DNA from: Halorubrum trapanicum
GTDB lineage: Archaea > Halobacteriota > Halobacteria > Halobacteriales > Haloferacaceae
NCBI RefSeq assembly: GCF_002355655.1
Contig: NZ_AP017569.1
Span: 2,294,001-2,358,000, forward strand
Reading direction: 5' to 3'
DNA: 64,000 bases
Shown piece by piece: positions 25,908-35,132 of the stretch. The first letter of the stretch is position 1. Each line of letters opens with the position of its first letter. The translations under genes were made by a program, and so were the position numbers. The notes beneath the pieces were generated by a model. It was not told where the DNA came from. It saw only the letters and a list, made by a program, of their open reading frames with translations, and did not search any database.

Positions 25908-26221
25908 GAGTTCACCAACGGGTCGGGCGAGCGGCCTCCGGTTCGAACTCACCAGCGGGAGACCCCATCGAAGTCAGCGTGTTCGGCACGCGGCACCGAA
26001 CTTTCGGGTTCGGATCCCCAGCACGGTGGCCGTATGTACCATCGTGTGTCCGCTGCCCGAAATCTCACGCGACGTCAATACACCGCGCTCGACACCGAAG
26101 TGTGGCCTCGGCACTCATAGGGCTCGTCGTCGCCGGGTGCCGAGTCCGGCTCGGAGCGGTGATTCGTCATCGGCCGCTCGTCGGTAGTCGCGCCGTCGAA
26201 TAAAAGGATCCGGCCGCGGCG

Positions 26222-26497
26222 TCAGTGCGACGAGCCGGCGTACTCGTTCCAGCGGTCGGTGCCGTTCGCGATCCGCCGGGTATCGGACGGGTCGAACGTC
26301 CCCGCCGCCTGCGCGACCGCCTCGGCGGCGGTCGGCAGGCCGTCGGTCCCGTCGTCGGCGTCGGTCGCACCGTCGTCAGCCGGGTTCGTCGATGGACCCG
26401 ATCGGTCGGTCGTCGGTTCGGTCTCGGTCGCCTCGCGCGTGCTCGGACCGCCGGGACCGGTCGCCGTCCCCGCCGTCGAGCGTGCGTCAGTCGTGTA
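26222..26497 (-). pseudogene. Orphan 3' gene remnant
   Basis: A minus-strand frame with haloarchaeal-type acidic coding content runs from just after a stop at 26498-26500 to TGA at 26222-26224. No ATG or GTG lies at its head. Its C-terminal part reads as a plausible folded segment (GLPTAAEAVAQAAGTFDPSD, ending WNEYAGSSH) after an Asp/Thr/Pro-rich linker. This looks like the tail of a truncated gene. The rest of 25908-26593 holds nothing I can support. Confidence 0.4.
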
Positions 26498-26593
26498 CTA
26501 CGGGTGGCACGACTCGACTGATGGGCGTATCCTTCATAATTGTTTATGTTGGTACGAGGTTTCGCCGGGCGGGGTGGGGAGAGCGCGCCGCGC

Positions 26594-27250
26594 CTACCAG
26601 GCCGACCACGCGGTGAGCGTCTCGTCGCGGGCGTACACCCGCTTGAGGTCCTTCGCGTAGGCGAGGTCGCCGGGGTGGTCGAGCTTCTCGTGGCGGTACT
26701 CGGGCGCGTCCTCGCGGATCTGGAGCCCCTCGACGGTGAACTCCTCCTCGCCGAACTCGACGGTCTCGTCGACGGTGAACTCGTAGTCGCCGGGGACGTT
26801 CACCCGCAGTGAGCGCGTTTGGTCCGCGTCGCCGTCCTTCGGGTGGAGCGTGACGGGGACCGCGACGTTGTCGACCGCGCGGGTCCACAGCGTCTCCACG
26901 TCGGTGATTTCAGCCTCCTCGACGCGGTTCTCCGGTCCGAGCTCGATCCCCGTGATCCGCACCTGCATCAGGGCGTCGTCGGTGTCGACGACGAACTCCT
27001 CGCCGGTCGCCACGTCGCCCTCGGCGGGCACGTCCATCGTCGTCGTGAACGAATCGCCGTCCTGCGAGACGACGATCGTCACGGCGACGGTCTCCTCCTC
27101 GGGGATCTCGGCCTTGTGGGTGTGGTCGCACTCGGTACAGCGGACGGTGGCCTGCCCGCCCGGGCTGAGGACCTCGTGGACGGTCGGCTCGGAGGGCGAA
27201 CACGACGGACAGGGGAGCCCGACGCGCGCGCCGGCTTTGGTGTCGCTCAT
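26594..27250 (-). CDS. HVO_0476-type zinc-ribbon protein
   Basis: The 218-residue protein has a zinc ribbon (C14, C17, C38, C41: CPSC and CTEC) followed by beta-rich domains. I recognise it as the haloarchaeal family named for HVO_0476. The function is unknown, though the ribbon suggests nucleic-acid or protein binding. GATATTTAC on the minus strand lies about 27 bases before the ATG. It is divergent from prs. Confidence 0.85.
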   Translation of the reverse strand: MSDTKAGARVGLPCPSCSPSEPTVHEVLSPGGQATVRCTECDHTHKAEIPEEETVAVTIVVSQDGDSFTTTMDVPAEGDVATGEEFVVDTDDALMQVRITGIELGPENRVEEAEITDVETLWTRAVDNVAVPVTLHPKDGDADQTRSLRVNVPGDYEFTVDETVEFGEEEFTVEGLQIREDAPEYRHEKLDHPGDLAYAKDLKRVYARDETLTAWSAW

Positions 27251-27415
27251 TGGGCGCTCGTACCCGCCGCGCCCGTAAATATCCGCCCCTGTGGGGCCGG
27301 TGTGGGTCGCGCTCGCGTGGCGCGCGCCGACGGGGTGCGGTTCCGCGGTCGGAACGTCCCGCCGAGGCCGCGCGGTAAGGAAACTGGTTTACCGGTGTCC
27401 GCGGAACGGTCGCCC

Positions 27416-28276
27416 ATGATCGTACCCGGGTCCAGCTCGCAGCAGCTCGCGGCCGCGCTCGCCGCGGAGACGGGCCGGGCGCTCGCGACCCCGACATACG
27501 ACCGGTTCCCGGACGGGGAGGGGCTCGCCGCGGTGCCCGACTTCGACGCCGACGAGGCCGTGATCGTCGCCGCGACCGACTCCGACGAGGCGTGGGTCGA
27601 ACTGCTCCAACTCCAGGACGCCGTCCGCGAGGCCGGCGCGACGGGCGTGACCACCGTTGTCCCCTATATGGGGTACGCCCGCCAGGACGCCTCGTTCGGC
27701 GACGGCGAGCCGGTGTCGGCCCGCGCGATGGCGCGGGCGATCTCGACCGGGACCGACCGCGTCGTCCTCGTCAACCCCCACGAGGCGACCGTCGCCGACT
27801 TCTTCGACGTTCCCGTCGAGACGGTCGACGCCGCGGGCGCGCTCGCTGACCCGCTCCCGGCCGACCTCGACGATCCGCTGTTCCTCGCGCCCGACGAGGG
27901 CGCGATCGACGCGGCCGCCACCGTTCGCGACGCCTACGGCGCCGGCGAGACGGACTACTTCGAGAAGCACCGCGACCGCGAGACGGGCGCCGTCGCGGTG
28001 TCGCCCTCCGACGCGCCGGTCGCCGACCGCGACGTGGTCGTCGTCGACGACATCATCGCGACCGGCTCCACGATGAGCGAGTCGGTCGCCGTGCTCACCG
28101 ACCGCGGCGCTGCGCGAGTGCTGACCGCCTGCGTCCACCCGGTCCTCGCGGCCAACGCGGTGACGAAGCTGCGCGCCGCCGGCGTCGACCGGATCGTCGG
28201 CACCGACACCGTCGAGCGGGGCTGTAGCGTCGTCAGCGTCGCGCCGGCGGTGGCCAATGCGCTCGACTCCCTGTAA
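27416..28276 (+). CDS. prs: Ribose-phosphate diphosphokinase (PRPP synthetase)
   Basis: The 286-residue enzyme makes 5-phosphoribosyl 1-diphosphate from ribose 5-phosphate and ATP, feeding purine, pyrimidine, histidine and tryptophan synthesis. The PRPP-binding loop VVVVDDIIATGSTMSE, the catalytic flexible-loop region (YFEKHRDRETG) and the N-terminal YDRFPDGE and PYMGYARQD motifs are all present. It is shorter than bacterial Prs, as expected of archaeal class enzymes. A TTTA box lies about 28 bases before the ATG. Confidence 0.96.
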   Translation: MIVPGSSSQQLAAALAAETGRALATPTYDRFPDGEGLAAVPDFDADEAVIVAATDSDEAWVELLQLQDAVREAGATGVTTVVPYMGYARQDASFGDGEPVSARAMARAISTGTDRVVLVNPHEATVADFFDVPVETVDAAGALADPLPADLDDPLFLAPDEGAIDAAATVRDAYGAGETDYFEKHRDRETGAVAVSPSDAPVADRDVVVVDDIIATGSTMSESVAVLTDRGAARVLTACVHPVLAANAVTKLRAAGVDRIVGTDTVERGCSVVSVAPAVANALDSL

Positions 28277-28279
28277 AGA

Positions 28280-28846
28280 TCACTCGTCGTCGTCGATTTC
28301 CCGGATCACCTCGGCCGGGTTGCCGCCGACCACCGTCCGCGCCGGCACGTCGTCGACCACGACGGCGCCCGCGGCGACGACCGCGCCGTCGCCGACCTCG
28401 ACGCCGGGCGTGAGGACCGCCCGCCCGCCGATCCAGACGTCGTCGCCGACCGCGACGGGGTCGCCGAACTCGCGGCCTGCCGCGCGCTCGTCGGGGTCGA
28501 TCGGGTGCGTCGCGGTGTACACGTGGACGCCGGGGCCGAGCTGACAGTTCTCGCCGAACGCGACAGGCGCGACGTCGAGAAAGACGCAGCCGTAGTTCGC
28601 GAAGAAGCCGTCGCCGACGCCGACGTTGTACCCGTAGTCGCAGCGGAACGGCGGCACGACGGTCGCGTCGCCGCGGACCTCGCCGAACAGCTCGCCGAGG
28701 AGTCGGTCGCGCCGGTCGGTCTCCGTCGGGGCGGTGGCGTTGTACCGCCGGCAGCGGTCCCGTGCGCGCCGGCGATCGGCGGCGAGTTCGGGAGCCGACG
28801 GGTCATACGCCTCGCCGGCGAGCATCCGCTCCTTCTCGCGTTCCAT
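28280..28846 (-). CDS. Maltose/galactoside O-acetyltransferase family
   Basis: The 188-residue hexapeptide acyltransferase begins MEREKERMLAGEAYDPSAPEL, the family N-terminal helix region. It carries the left-handed beta-helix with the catalytic His segment TATHPID and ends in the conserved ARTVVGGNPAEVIRE. It would form a trimer and acetylate a sugar using acetyl-CoA. It converges with prs, the stop codons being only a few bases apart. Confidence 0.93.
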   Translation of the reverse strand: MEREKERMLAGEAYDPSAPELAADRRRARDRCRRYNATAPTETDRRDRLLGELFGEVRGDATVVPPFRCDYGYNVGVGDGFFANYGCVFLDVAPVAFGENCQLGPGVHVYTATHPIDPDERAAGREFGDPVAVGDDVWIGGRAVLTPGVEVGDGAVVAAGAVVVDDVPARTVVGGNPAEVIREIDDDE

Positions 28847-28910
28847 ACATCATCGGCCGCGGCGAGCGACAAAGGGCTGTCCGTCGGCGCTGCCGAAGGT
28901 TGTTACAAAA

Positions 28911-28955
28911 ACTCGAGGCGAAAAGCCTCGCGCTTCAGCGCGGGGAGGCTGTCGA
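28911..28955 (+). mobile_element. Right-end remnant of an IS200/IS605-type element
   Basis: CTCGAGGCGAAAAGCCTCGC followed by GCTTCAGCGCGGGGAGG forms stacked hairpins (GAGGC/GCCTC and a GCGC stem). This closely resembles the sequence I know at the 3' end of haloarchaeal tnpB genes, where it overlaps the guide-RNA scaffold and the transposon right end. No tnpA or tnpB is present nearby, so it is a solo end or a scar. It marks the left edge of a lower-GC region. Confidence 0.55.
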
Positions 28956-29178
28956 GTCGACAGATGTCGTGATGGCCGTGCGGTACTCGGATTCAACGCA
29001 CCGGACCGCTTCCGGGAGAGCGTAGCGGGATCACATTCTTTTTATTCAGCTTTGGGAAAATATATCGTAGTTGAGAGTATCCGTGGAGTACAATGCTTTT
29101 GATCCATAGTAACGTATATTCAGATAACGTTAGATTCTCCAATAAAAATAAAAAACCGAGAAATTGTTCTCTTCAACT

Positions 29179-29823
29179 ATGCCCATTTTTGATCCTCCGA
29201 CCCTCGTTGCGTTCGTTTCGGCGGCGGTCGTGGTCATTATTTCTCCCGGCCCCGATACGATATACGCCTTGACAGAGAGTCTCCGTCGCGGGCGCTATGC
29301 TGGGGCGGCTGCCGCGTGTGGAACGGCGACGGGAGTCCTCGTTCACACGACAGCAGCGGTACTCGGATTAGCTGCGATTGTCCGAACGTCAGCGCTCGCC
29401 TACACCGTCGTGAAATACGTTGGCGCCGCCTATCTCGTCTATCTCGGTGTTCAGACGTTCCGACACGACGAAGCGTTCGAGATCCGGAATCACCTCTCAG
29501 CGGAAAACACCTCACTTAAACGGTCATACCGGCAAGCGGTGACGATCAATGTCTCTAATCCAAAGGTTGCCGTCTTCGTCCTCGCGTTCTTCCCACAGTT
29601 CGTCTCTCAGCCGGCAAACGTCTCGCTCCAGATCTCCATTCTAGGGGTGACCTACGCTACTCTCAGCGTCCTGTACCTCTTGATCGTGGTAATGTTCGCC
29701 AGCCGCGTACGACACATCATCGTTAACTCCAAGACGATTTCTCGGTTTGTACAGTATGCGAGCGGTAGCGTACTGATCGGCTTCGGTTTAAAACTTGTAA
29801 CCGAGAAGCAGCTCGGCGCGTGA
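29179..29823 (+). CDS. LysE/RhtB family exporter
   Basis: The 214-residue inner membrane exporter has about six hydrophobic helices. The N-terminal signature VIISPGPDTIYALTESLRRG is that of the LysE/RhtB family, which exports amino acids or homoserine lactone-like compounds. GC content and codon choice are distinctly lower than in flanking chromosomal genes, and the upstream 300 bases are AT-rich, so recent transfer is likely. The ATG at 29179 gives the family N terminus. Confidence 0.92.
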   Translation: MPIFDPPTLVAFVSAAVVVIISPGPDTIYALTESLRRGRYAGAAAACGTATGVLVHTTAAVLGLAAIVRTSALAYTVVKYVGAAYLVYLGVQTFRHDEAFEIRNHLSAENTSLKRSYRQAVTINVSNPKVAVFVLAFFPQFVSQPANVSLQISILGVTYATLSVLYLLIVVMFASRVRHIIVNSKTISRFVQYASGSVLIGFGLKLVTEKQLGA

Positions 29824-30024
29824 TCCCTGAGAAATTTCAAAAACCGTACTCGTACGATCACTATCCGTGATTTCGGCGCAGTCGTGTGTACTGTACTTCC
29901 GTCTGTGAATATGATAATCGTACGATAGACTGAGAATATTATTGATATCGTACGTCGACCGGGAAGGGTTCGAGACGTTTCGGCACGCCACGGAGGCCGT
30001 TGTAGATATATACGAATATTTATC

Positions 30025-31803
30025 ATGGGTCGATATTCAATCGTGGGTGTGACCACCACAACCTACGGTCTGTTGGCGTTGGCGCCGCCGCTTCTTGCGA
30101 TCGTACTGGCGATGACGACACGGCAGGTGCTCGTGTCCTTGTTCGCCGGCGTCTGGATCGGTGCGATGATCGTGGCGGGCTGGAACCCCATCGCCGCGAC
30201 AGCGCTCACCATGGACTGGCTCGTAGAGGTGTTCCGGTCGCCATTCGACACGAAGTTCATAATCCTGATCATGTTCATGGGGGCGGGCGCGGCGTTCATC
30301 CATCGCTCCGGAGGCATACTAGCACTAGAGCAGTGGATCGGCGACCGAGTCGACAGCGCCCGCGAGTCGCAGATTCTCACCTGGCTCATCGGCGTGTTCA
30401 TCTTCTTTAGCTCGTACACCAGCACGATTGTCACGGGAAACTCCACGCGGGACCTCGCTCAGGAGAACCGCTCCTCCCGAGAGATGCACGCGTATACGCT
30501 CGACTCAACGACCTCGCCCGTAGCGACCTTCGGGCCGGTGTCATCTTGGATCGGGTACCAAGTGTCGATGATTATCGTCGGCTTCGAGGCCGCCACGGTC
30601 ACCGCCTCGGAACTCGGGATGACTCCCTTCGGACTGTTCCTCCAGAGCATTCCTTGGAACATCTACTGTTTCATGGCGTTCTTCATGGTCGGGTTCATCG
30701 CGATTACCCAGCGGTTCTTCGGTCCGATGCTCGACGCCGAGTGGCGAGCGCGGTCCACCGGTCAGACCATCCGTGAGGACGCGACACCGCTGTCGGACGT
30801 TTCACAAGACGTCGGCGAACCCAGCGATAAGAACCCGACGCTGGTGAACTTCTTCGGGCCGATCATGGTGTTGCTCGTCGTCAGCTTGGTCTCGATGTGG
30901 TGGCTCGGAGGTGGCCATAACCCCGGCGTCGGCATCTCGGAGGCGTTCCAAGAGACCGACGTGGCCCTCGGTCTTCTGTACGGTTCCTTCGCGTTCATGG
31001 TGTCTGGATTTGTCGGCGCGCTCGGCTACCGAACAATGGACCTCGAAACGGCCAGCGACACCATCATTCAGGGCTTCAAGACGATGAACATCGCCATCGC
31101 GATTATCGTGTTGGCGTGGTCGATCGGTTTAGCCGCAGAGAAGGTGGGCACCGCTCAGGTCATCGTCGACGTGATGGTCGGCAGCGGCGTCCCCGGGAGC
31201 TTCCTCCCAGTGATCATCTTCCTCGCGGCGATGTTCGTCGCCTTCACGACCGGTACCTCTTGGGGGACCATGGCTATTCTGACTCCGCTGGCAATCCCGC
31301 TGGGGTACGAGTTAGTCGGTCCCTCAATCCTCCCCGTGCTCGTCGGGGTGCTCTTCGGCGGCGCCATCTACGGGGACCACAGTTCGCCGATTAGCGACAC
31401 GACAGTCATGTCGTCGATCTTCTCGGGCTCTGACCACATCGACCACGTTAACACCCAGATCCCGTTCGCCGGAACTGCCGCAGGGGTCACGGTGTTCGTG
31501 CTCGTGCTGTACGGTCTCGGTCTTCAGACGGCCTACGTCCTCTTGCCACTAGCGCTCGTGCTGACGGTGGTCGCGGTGCTCGCTCTCAACAAGTTTGACG
31601 CCAGACGCAAGGGACTCCCCGAGGTAATGCCCTCCGCCGACGCCATCGAGTCCGGCGAGGTCGACGTCGACGCCGTTGAGCGCGGTGAGGTCGACGGCAA
31701 CAACGGGAGTCACGACCACCTCACGCTGGTTCCGGTGTTGGCGGTCACCGTCGTCGTCGTATACCTCGCCCTCGTGTTCGGGTTCGCGGTGATAGGTAGC
31801 TGA
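30025..31803 (+). CDS. NhaC-type Na+/H+ antiporter family protein
   Basis: A 592-residue polytopic protein with about 12-13 helices. It shows features of the NhaC/ArsB ion-transporter superfamily: FTTGTSWGTMAILTPLAIPL and GAIYGDHSSPISDTTVMSS. Sodium-proton exchange or antiport of a sodium-coupled organic solute is likely. AT-rich TATA candidates (TATATAC about 30006, TATTTAT about 30015) precede it. GTG codons at 30043 or 30049 are alternative starts giving a more leaderless arrangement. It shares lower GC with the LysE gene. Confidence 0.9.
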   Translation: MGRYSIVGVTTTTYGLLALAPPLLAIVLAMTTRQVLVSLFAGVWIGAMIVAGWNPIAATALTMDWLVEVFRSPFDTKFIILIMFMGAGAAFIHRSGGILALEQWIGDRVDSARESQILTWLIGVFIFFSSYTSTIVTGNSTRDLAQENRSSREMHAYTLDSTTSPVATFGPVSSWIGYQVSMIIVGFEAATVTASELGMTPFGLFLQSIPWNIYCFMAFFMVGFIAITQRFFGPMLDAEWRARSTGQTIREDATPLSDVSQDVGEPSDKNPTLVNFFGPIMVLLVVSLVSMWWLGGGHNPGVGISEAFQETDVALGLLYGSFAFMVSGFVGALGYRTMDLETASDTIIQGFKTMNIAIAIIVLAWSIGLAAEKVGTAQVIVDVMVGSGVPGSFLPVIIFLAAMFVAFTTGTSWGTMAILTPLAIPLGYELVGPSILPVLVGVLFGGAIYGDHSSPISDTTVMSSIFSGSDHIDHVNTQIPFAGTAAGVTVFVLVLYGLGLQTAYVLLPLALVLTVVAVLALNKFDARRKGLPEVMPSADAIESGEVDVDAVERGEVDGNNGSHDHLTLVPVLAVTVVVVYLALVFGFAVIGS

Positions 31804-31951
31804 ACCGACATCGACCCTCGGTCGATCTTCGCGTTGCGTGAGCGCTCAGTGACCTCGGACGGACTAGACGCCCGCCGGACGAGGGGTATTCCAGAGGTCC
31901 GGTCGCCACGGCCGTCGTCGCAGGTGACGGCGAGGCGGGACGCGCCTCGCC

Positions 31952-33091
31952 TCAGACGATCTTCATCATCCGCGTCTCGAACTTCCCGACGCGGACGCGG
32001 ACCCACCCCGCGAGCTCCGCGTCGAGGTCGGGATCGTCGGTGTCGACGCGGAGGGCGCGCACGTCGTCGAGCTTCGCGCGCGAGGCGACGATCCGGAGGT
32101 CGCAGCGCCGGATCACGGCCGGCGAGATCTGGGGGTTGCCGCGGCCGAAGACGAACCCCTGCCCGCCGATGGGCGAGACGACGACGACGTTCTCCTCGCC
32201 GAGCGCGTCGAGGATCTCCGCCTCCGTCGCGTCGTAGGCGATCACCTCGCCGTCGCGCCACACGTCGACGCCGATGGGAGAGGGGTCGAAGCCGAGCTCC
32301 TCTTTGATCGCGCCGACGGTCGATCCCGGCCCGAGGACGAAGGTGACGCCCTCGCCGTCGCGCTCGCGGATGTCGGCCGCGACGCCCTCCGCCAGCGACT
32401 CGACGGTCCCGCTCGCGGTCTGTTTCGACGACTGGAGGTCCTCCGCGACCGGGACGTGTGCGACCCCGCGGAGCGTCGGGTTGACCTCCCCCTCGCGGTA
32501 GGCGTCCTCGTCGATGTCCATCACCTCGCGGCGCTCGGTCCGCGAGAAGGAGGCGGCGACCTCCGCGGCATCTTCCGGCGACACGGCGAACACCGACGAG
32601 TACACCTTCACGCCGGCCGGGACGCCGAGCATCGGCACGTCGGTCCCCTCCAGCGCGTCCGCGACGTCCGCCGCGGTGCCGTCGCCGCCGACGAACAGGA
32701 CGAGGTCGACGGGGTCTCTCCCCTCCGTGCTGTCCCCATCCCCGTCGATACCCGCGAACGCCCGCACGACCGCGGCGGTGTGGGCCGCGGTCGTCTCCGT
32801 CGGCTCAGGGGGTGCCGCCGACTCCGCCCCCTCGCCGTCGAACGGGTCGACGACGCGGACGGGGTCGAAGCCCGCCTCGCGGACGATCGACTCGCCCATC
32901 GGGTCCGCGGCGACGGAGACCCTCGTCTCGGGCGCGACCGCGGCCAGCCGGTCGAGCATGCGCTTCGCCCGGTCGGGCGCCCGGGGCTCCGCGCCGCGCT
33001 CGACCGCCTCGGCCACCTTCCCGTCGGTCCCCTTCAGCCCGACGCGGCCGCCCATCCCGGCGACCGGGTTCACCGCGATCCCCACGTGCAT
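31952..33091 (-). CDS. ATP-NAD kinase-like protein
   Basis: The 379-residue protein of the NAD kinase/diacylglycerol kinase superfamily has the nucleotide-binding GGDGTAAD motif and the N-terminal GIAVNPVAGMGGRVGLKGTD, the signature of the AcoX-like archaeal branch. Its role could be NADP formation or a related phosphorylation; it is longer than the canonical PpnK. The start at ATG 33091 is chosen because CTTAAG at about 33116-33121 lies 28 bases upstream. The codon two residues earlier is TTG. Confidence 0.85.
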   Translation of the reverse strand: MHVGIAVNPVAGMGGRVGLKGTDGKVAEAVERGAEPRAPDRAKRMLDRLAAVAPETRVSVAADPMGESIVREAGFDPVRVVDPFDGEGAESAAPPEPTETTAAHTAAVVRAFAGIDGDGDSTEGRDPVDLVLFVGGDGTAADVADALEGTDVPMLGVPAGVKVYSSVFAVSPEDAAEVAASFSRTERREVMDIDEDAYREGEVNPTLRGVAHVPVAEDLQSSKQTASGTVESLAEGVAADIRERDGEGVTFVLGPGSTVGAIKEELGFDPSPIGVDVWRDGEVIAYDATEAEILDALGEENVVVVSPIGGQGFVFGRGNPQISPAVIRRCDLRIVASRAKLDDVRALRVDTDDPDLDAELAGWVRVRVGKFETRMMKIV

Positions 33092-33432
33092 GCCCAACGT
33101 TCACCGCGCCGGCCCCTTAAGCGAGCCGCGTCCGGCCGGGGGTCGAGGAGGTCGGACGCCGTCGGCCCCCCGGTGGACTGATAAAAATCCGCAACAACGA
33201 GGCACGGGAACCAACAGGCGTCACCCCGTAGGACCGTGTGCCGATGGAGTGAGCCCGCCATCGGCCTCGCAACTGCTCGTCTCACAGGGACCGGATCCCT
33301 CTCGTGGTAGCCGCCACACGCCCACCGCTCCTGGTCCCGTTTTCGTGCCAGCGCATCGGTGCCCGTCCGCCGGACGGTCCCCTCCTCGTTCGAGAATCAA
33401 CGCTTAAGACGCCCCCAAGACAACTCCGGGAC
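33092..33432. other. Intergenic region with TATA box and hairpins, possible small RNA
   Basis: The gap holds the promoter of the NAD kinase-like gene and, on the plus strand, a TATA-like GATAAAAAT (33180-33188). Downstream are hairpins CCGATGG/CCATCGG (33241-33264), AGGGA/TCCCT (33286-33300) and CGTCC/GGACG (about 33364-33376). A second TATA-like GCTTAAGA (33402-33409) serves the small gene at 33433. No reading frame is convincing, so a structured RNA starting near 33210 is possible but unproven. Confidence 0.3.
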
Positions 33433-33546
33433 ATGATCCTCGAAGCCGCCGTGACGGAGCCGCTGCCGATCAGCGCGACCGCGGGCGCGGTCCTGCTCGC
33501 GAGCCTCGCGCTCGTCGCCGTGTGGGTCGCGTACCTCTACCGCTAG
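33433..33546 (+). CDS. 37-residue single-helix membrane protein
   Basis: MILEAAVTEPLPISATAGAV continues into one hydrophobic helix ending VAYLYR. GCTTAAGA (33402-33409) is 28 bases before the ATG, the same spacing as for the larger genes here, which supports a true leaderless gene. The position, convergent with cinA, and the compact helix suggest a small membrane-associated partner protein. Function unknown. Confidence 0.7.
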   Translation: MILEAAVTEPLPISATAGAVLLASLALVAVWVAYLYR

Positions 33547-33566
33547 GCGGACGGTCTCCGGACCGC

Positions 33567-34265
33567 TCAGGCGGACCGCTCCTCGACCGCGTCCGTGCGC
33601 TCGCGGATCCACGCCGCGGCGCGCTCCGCCTCTCCCTCGCTCTCCGCGGTGATCTTCACGGTCACGACCTCGCCCGGGTACGAGCCGACCCGTACGTCGA
33701 ACCGCTCGCGAAGCGACGCGAACCGGTCGAGCAGTTCACTCTCCGGTTCGTCCACGTCGACCGTGACCACGTGGGTCCGCGTTCCCGCGAACTCGTCGGC
33801 GACCAGGTCGAACATCGCCTTCATCTCCCCCGGAACCCCCGGGAGGACGTAGACGGACTCGACGACGGCGCCCGGCGCGACCCCGACCTCGTTCGGCAGC
33901 GGCCGGCAGTCCGCGGGGAGGTGCGTCGTCTCCGCCGCGAGGTCGCTCCCGCTGTACCCCCGCTCGGCGAGCCACGCGGCCGCCTCCTCGTTTTCTGCGA
34001 GGTCGCGCCCGAACGCGGCCGCGACCCCTGCCATCGTCACGTCGTCGTGCGTCGGGCCGAGGCCCCCGGTGACGACCACCGCGTCGTACTCGGCGTGGTA
34101 CTCGTTGACGACGCGCGCGATCTCGCTCACCTCGTCCGGCACGACGGTCACCCGCCGGACGGCGACCCCCCGCGCGTCGAGGCGGTCGCAGAGCCAGGTG
34201 GCGTTCGTGTTCTCGGTGTCCCCGACGAGGAGCTCGTCCCCGACGGTGACGACGGCGGCGTTCAT
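33567..34265 (-). CDS. cinA: CinA-type molybdopterin-binding domain protein
   Basis: The 232-residue protein carries the MoCF-biosynthesis/CinA N-terminal domain: VTVGDELLVGDTENTNATWL and VTGGLGPTHDDVTMA. The C-terminal nicotinamide deamidase domain of bacterial CinA is absent, as is usual for archaeal members, so it may be an ADP-ribose pyrophosphatase-like or nucleotide-binding protein. It is last in the tfe-DUF2110-DUF5803-cinA run on the minus strand. Confidence 0.88.
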   Translation of the reverse strand: MNAAVVTVGDELLVGDTENTNATWLCDRLDARGVAVRRVTVVPDEVSEIARVVNEYHAEYDAVVVTGGLGPTHDDVTMAGVAAAFGRDLAENEEAAAWLAERGYSGSDLAAETTHLPADCRPLPNEVGVAPGAVVESVYVLPGVPGEMKAMFDLVADEFAGTRTHVVTVDVDEPESELLDRFASLRERFDVRVGSYPGEVVTVKITAESEGEAERAAAWIRERTDAVEERSA

Positions 34266-34340
34266 ACCCGCCTCAAGCGGCGCGTGCTAGAAAAGGACCG
34301 CGGCGCGGGCCGACGCGAGCGACCGACGGACGACGGGGGC

Positions 34341-35120
34341 TCAAAGCCAGCCGTCGTCGTCCTCGTCGTCGTACACGCCCAGTCCGAGGTCGCGGCGGCG
34401 CTGTCGGAGCGCCTCCAGCTGCCGGCGGAAGTAGAGCGTGCCGGCGATCGCGGCGACCACGGCGACGGCGAGGATGACGCCGAACACCGCCAGGTCGCCC
34501 TCGCGGTACGACTGGACGACGATCGAGCCGCTCGTCACCTCGTCCCAGACGATCCGGTCGCGGTCGCCGACCGTCTCGACCGAGTAGTCGCGCGGCGACA
34601 CGTGGCCGACGACCGGGAACTCCGTGCTGAACTCCGGCGGGAGCGTCACGGCGTACGACCCCTCGACGTACGCGCGCATCGTGAACCGGCGCGGCGACCC
34701 GGCGCCCGAGAACGCGGCCTTGCCGCCGGCCATGTCGTCGGCGAAGCGGATCCACGTCTCGTCGGTCGTCCGCTCGATCTCGCCGCCGCGCGCGCGGAAC
34801 TCGCTGCCCGTGATCACCTCGCCGTCGGGGTACTGATACCGAAACGCCTCGAACTCCAGGGGCTGGTCGCCCGCGTACGGCGTCTGCTCGTACAGCCGGA
34901 TCTCCTCCCGGTCGCCGACCGCGTACACGGCGGTGTACCTCGCGTCGGTCGAGAGGGTGAACGCGGCGTCGCGGTCCGTGTCGAACTCGTACTCGCGGGG
35001 CGGCTCGGCGTCGAGCGTCTCGTTCGTCACCTCGCCGCCCCCGGTCGCGTAGCCGAGGCAGCCGGCGCTGACCGCGAGGAGGGCGATCGCCGCCGCCGCG
35101 AGCGCGAAGCGTCTGTTCAC
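34341..35120 (-). CDS. DUF5803 family lipoprotein
   Basis: The 259-residue protein has a GTG start, an N-terminal signal with lipobox VSAGC near residue 20, an extracellular beta-rich domain (about 40-210), one transmembrane helix (about 212-236) and a basic then acidic cytoplasmic tail. I recognise the overall type as haloarchaeal DUF5803, unknown function. It follows the DUF2110 gene by 12 bases in the tfe operon. Confidence 0.78.
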   Translation of the reverse strand: MNRRFALAAAAIALLAVSAGCLGYATGGGEVTNETLDAEPPREYEFDTDRDAAFTLSTDARYTAVYAVGDREEIRLYEQTPYAGDQPLEFEAFRYQYPDGEVITGSEFRARGGEIERTTDETWIRFADDMAGGKAAFSGAGSPRRFTMRAYVEGSYAVTLPPEFSTEFPVVGHVSPRDYSVETVGDRDRIVWDEVTSGSIVVQSYREGDLAVFGVILAVAVVAAIAGTLYFRRQLEALRQRRRDLGLGVYDDEDDDGWL

Positions 35121-35132
35121 GTTTGTATGGGT

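Noticed and set aside
25908-26221. Plus-strand frames after the membrane protein gene
   Set aside because: Short, low in acidic residues and without promoter spacing; unlike haloarchaeal coding sequence.
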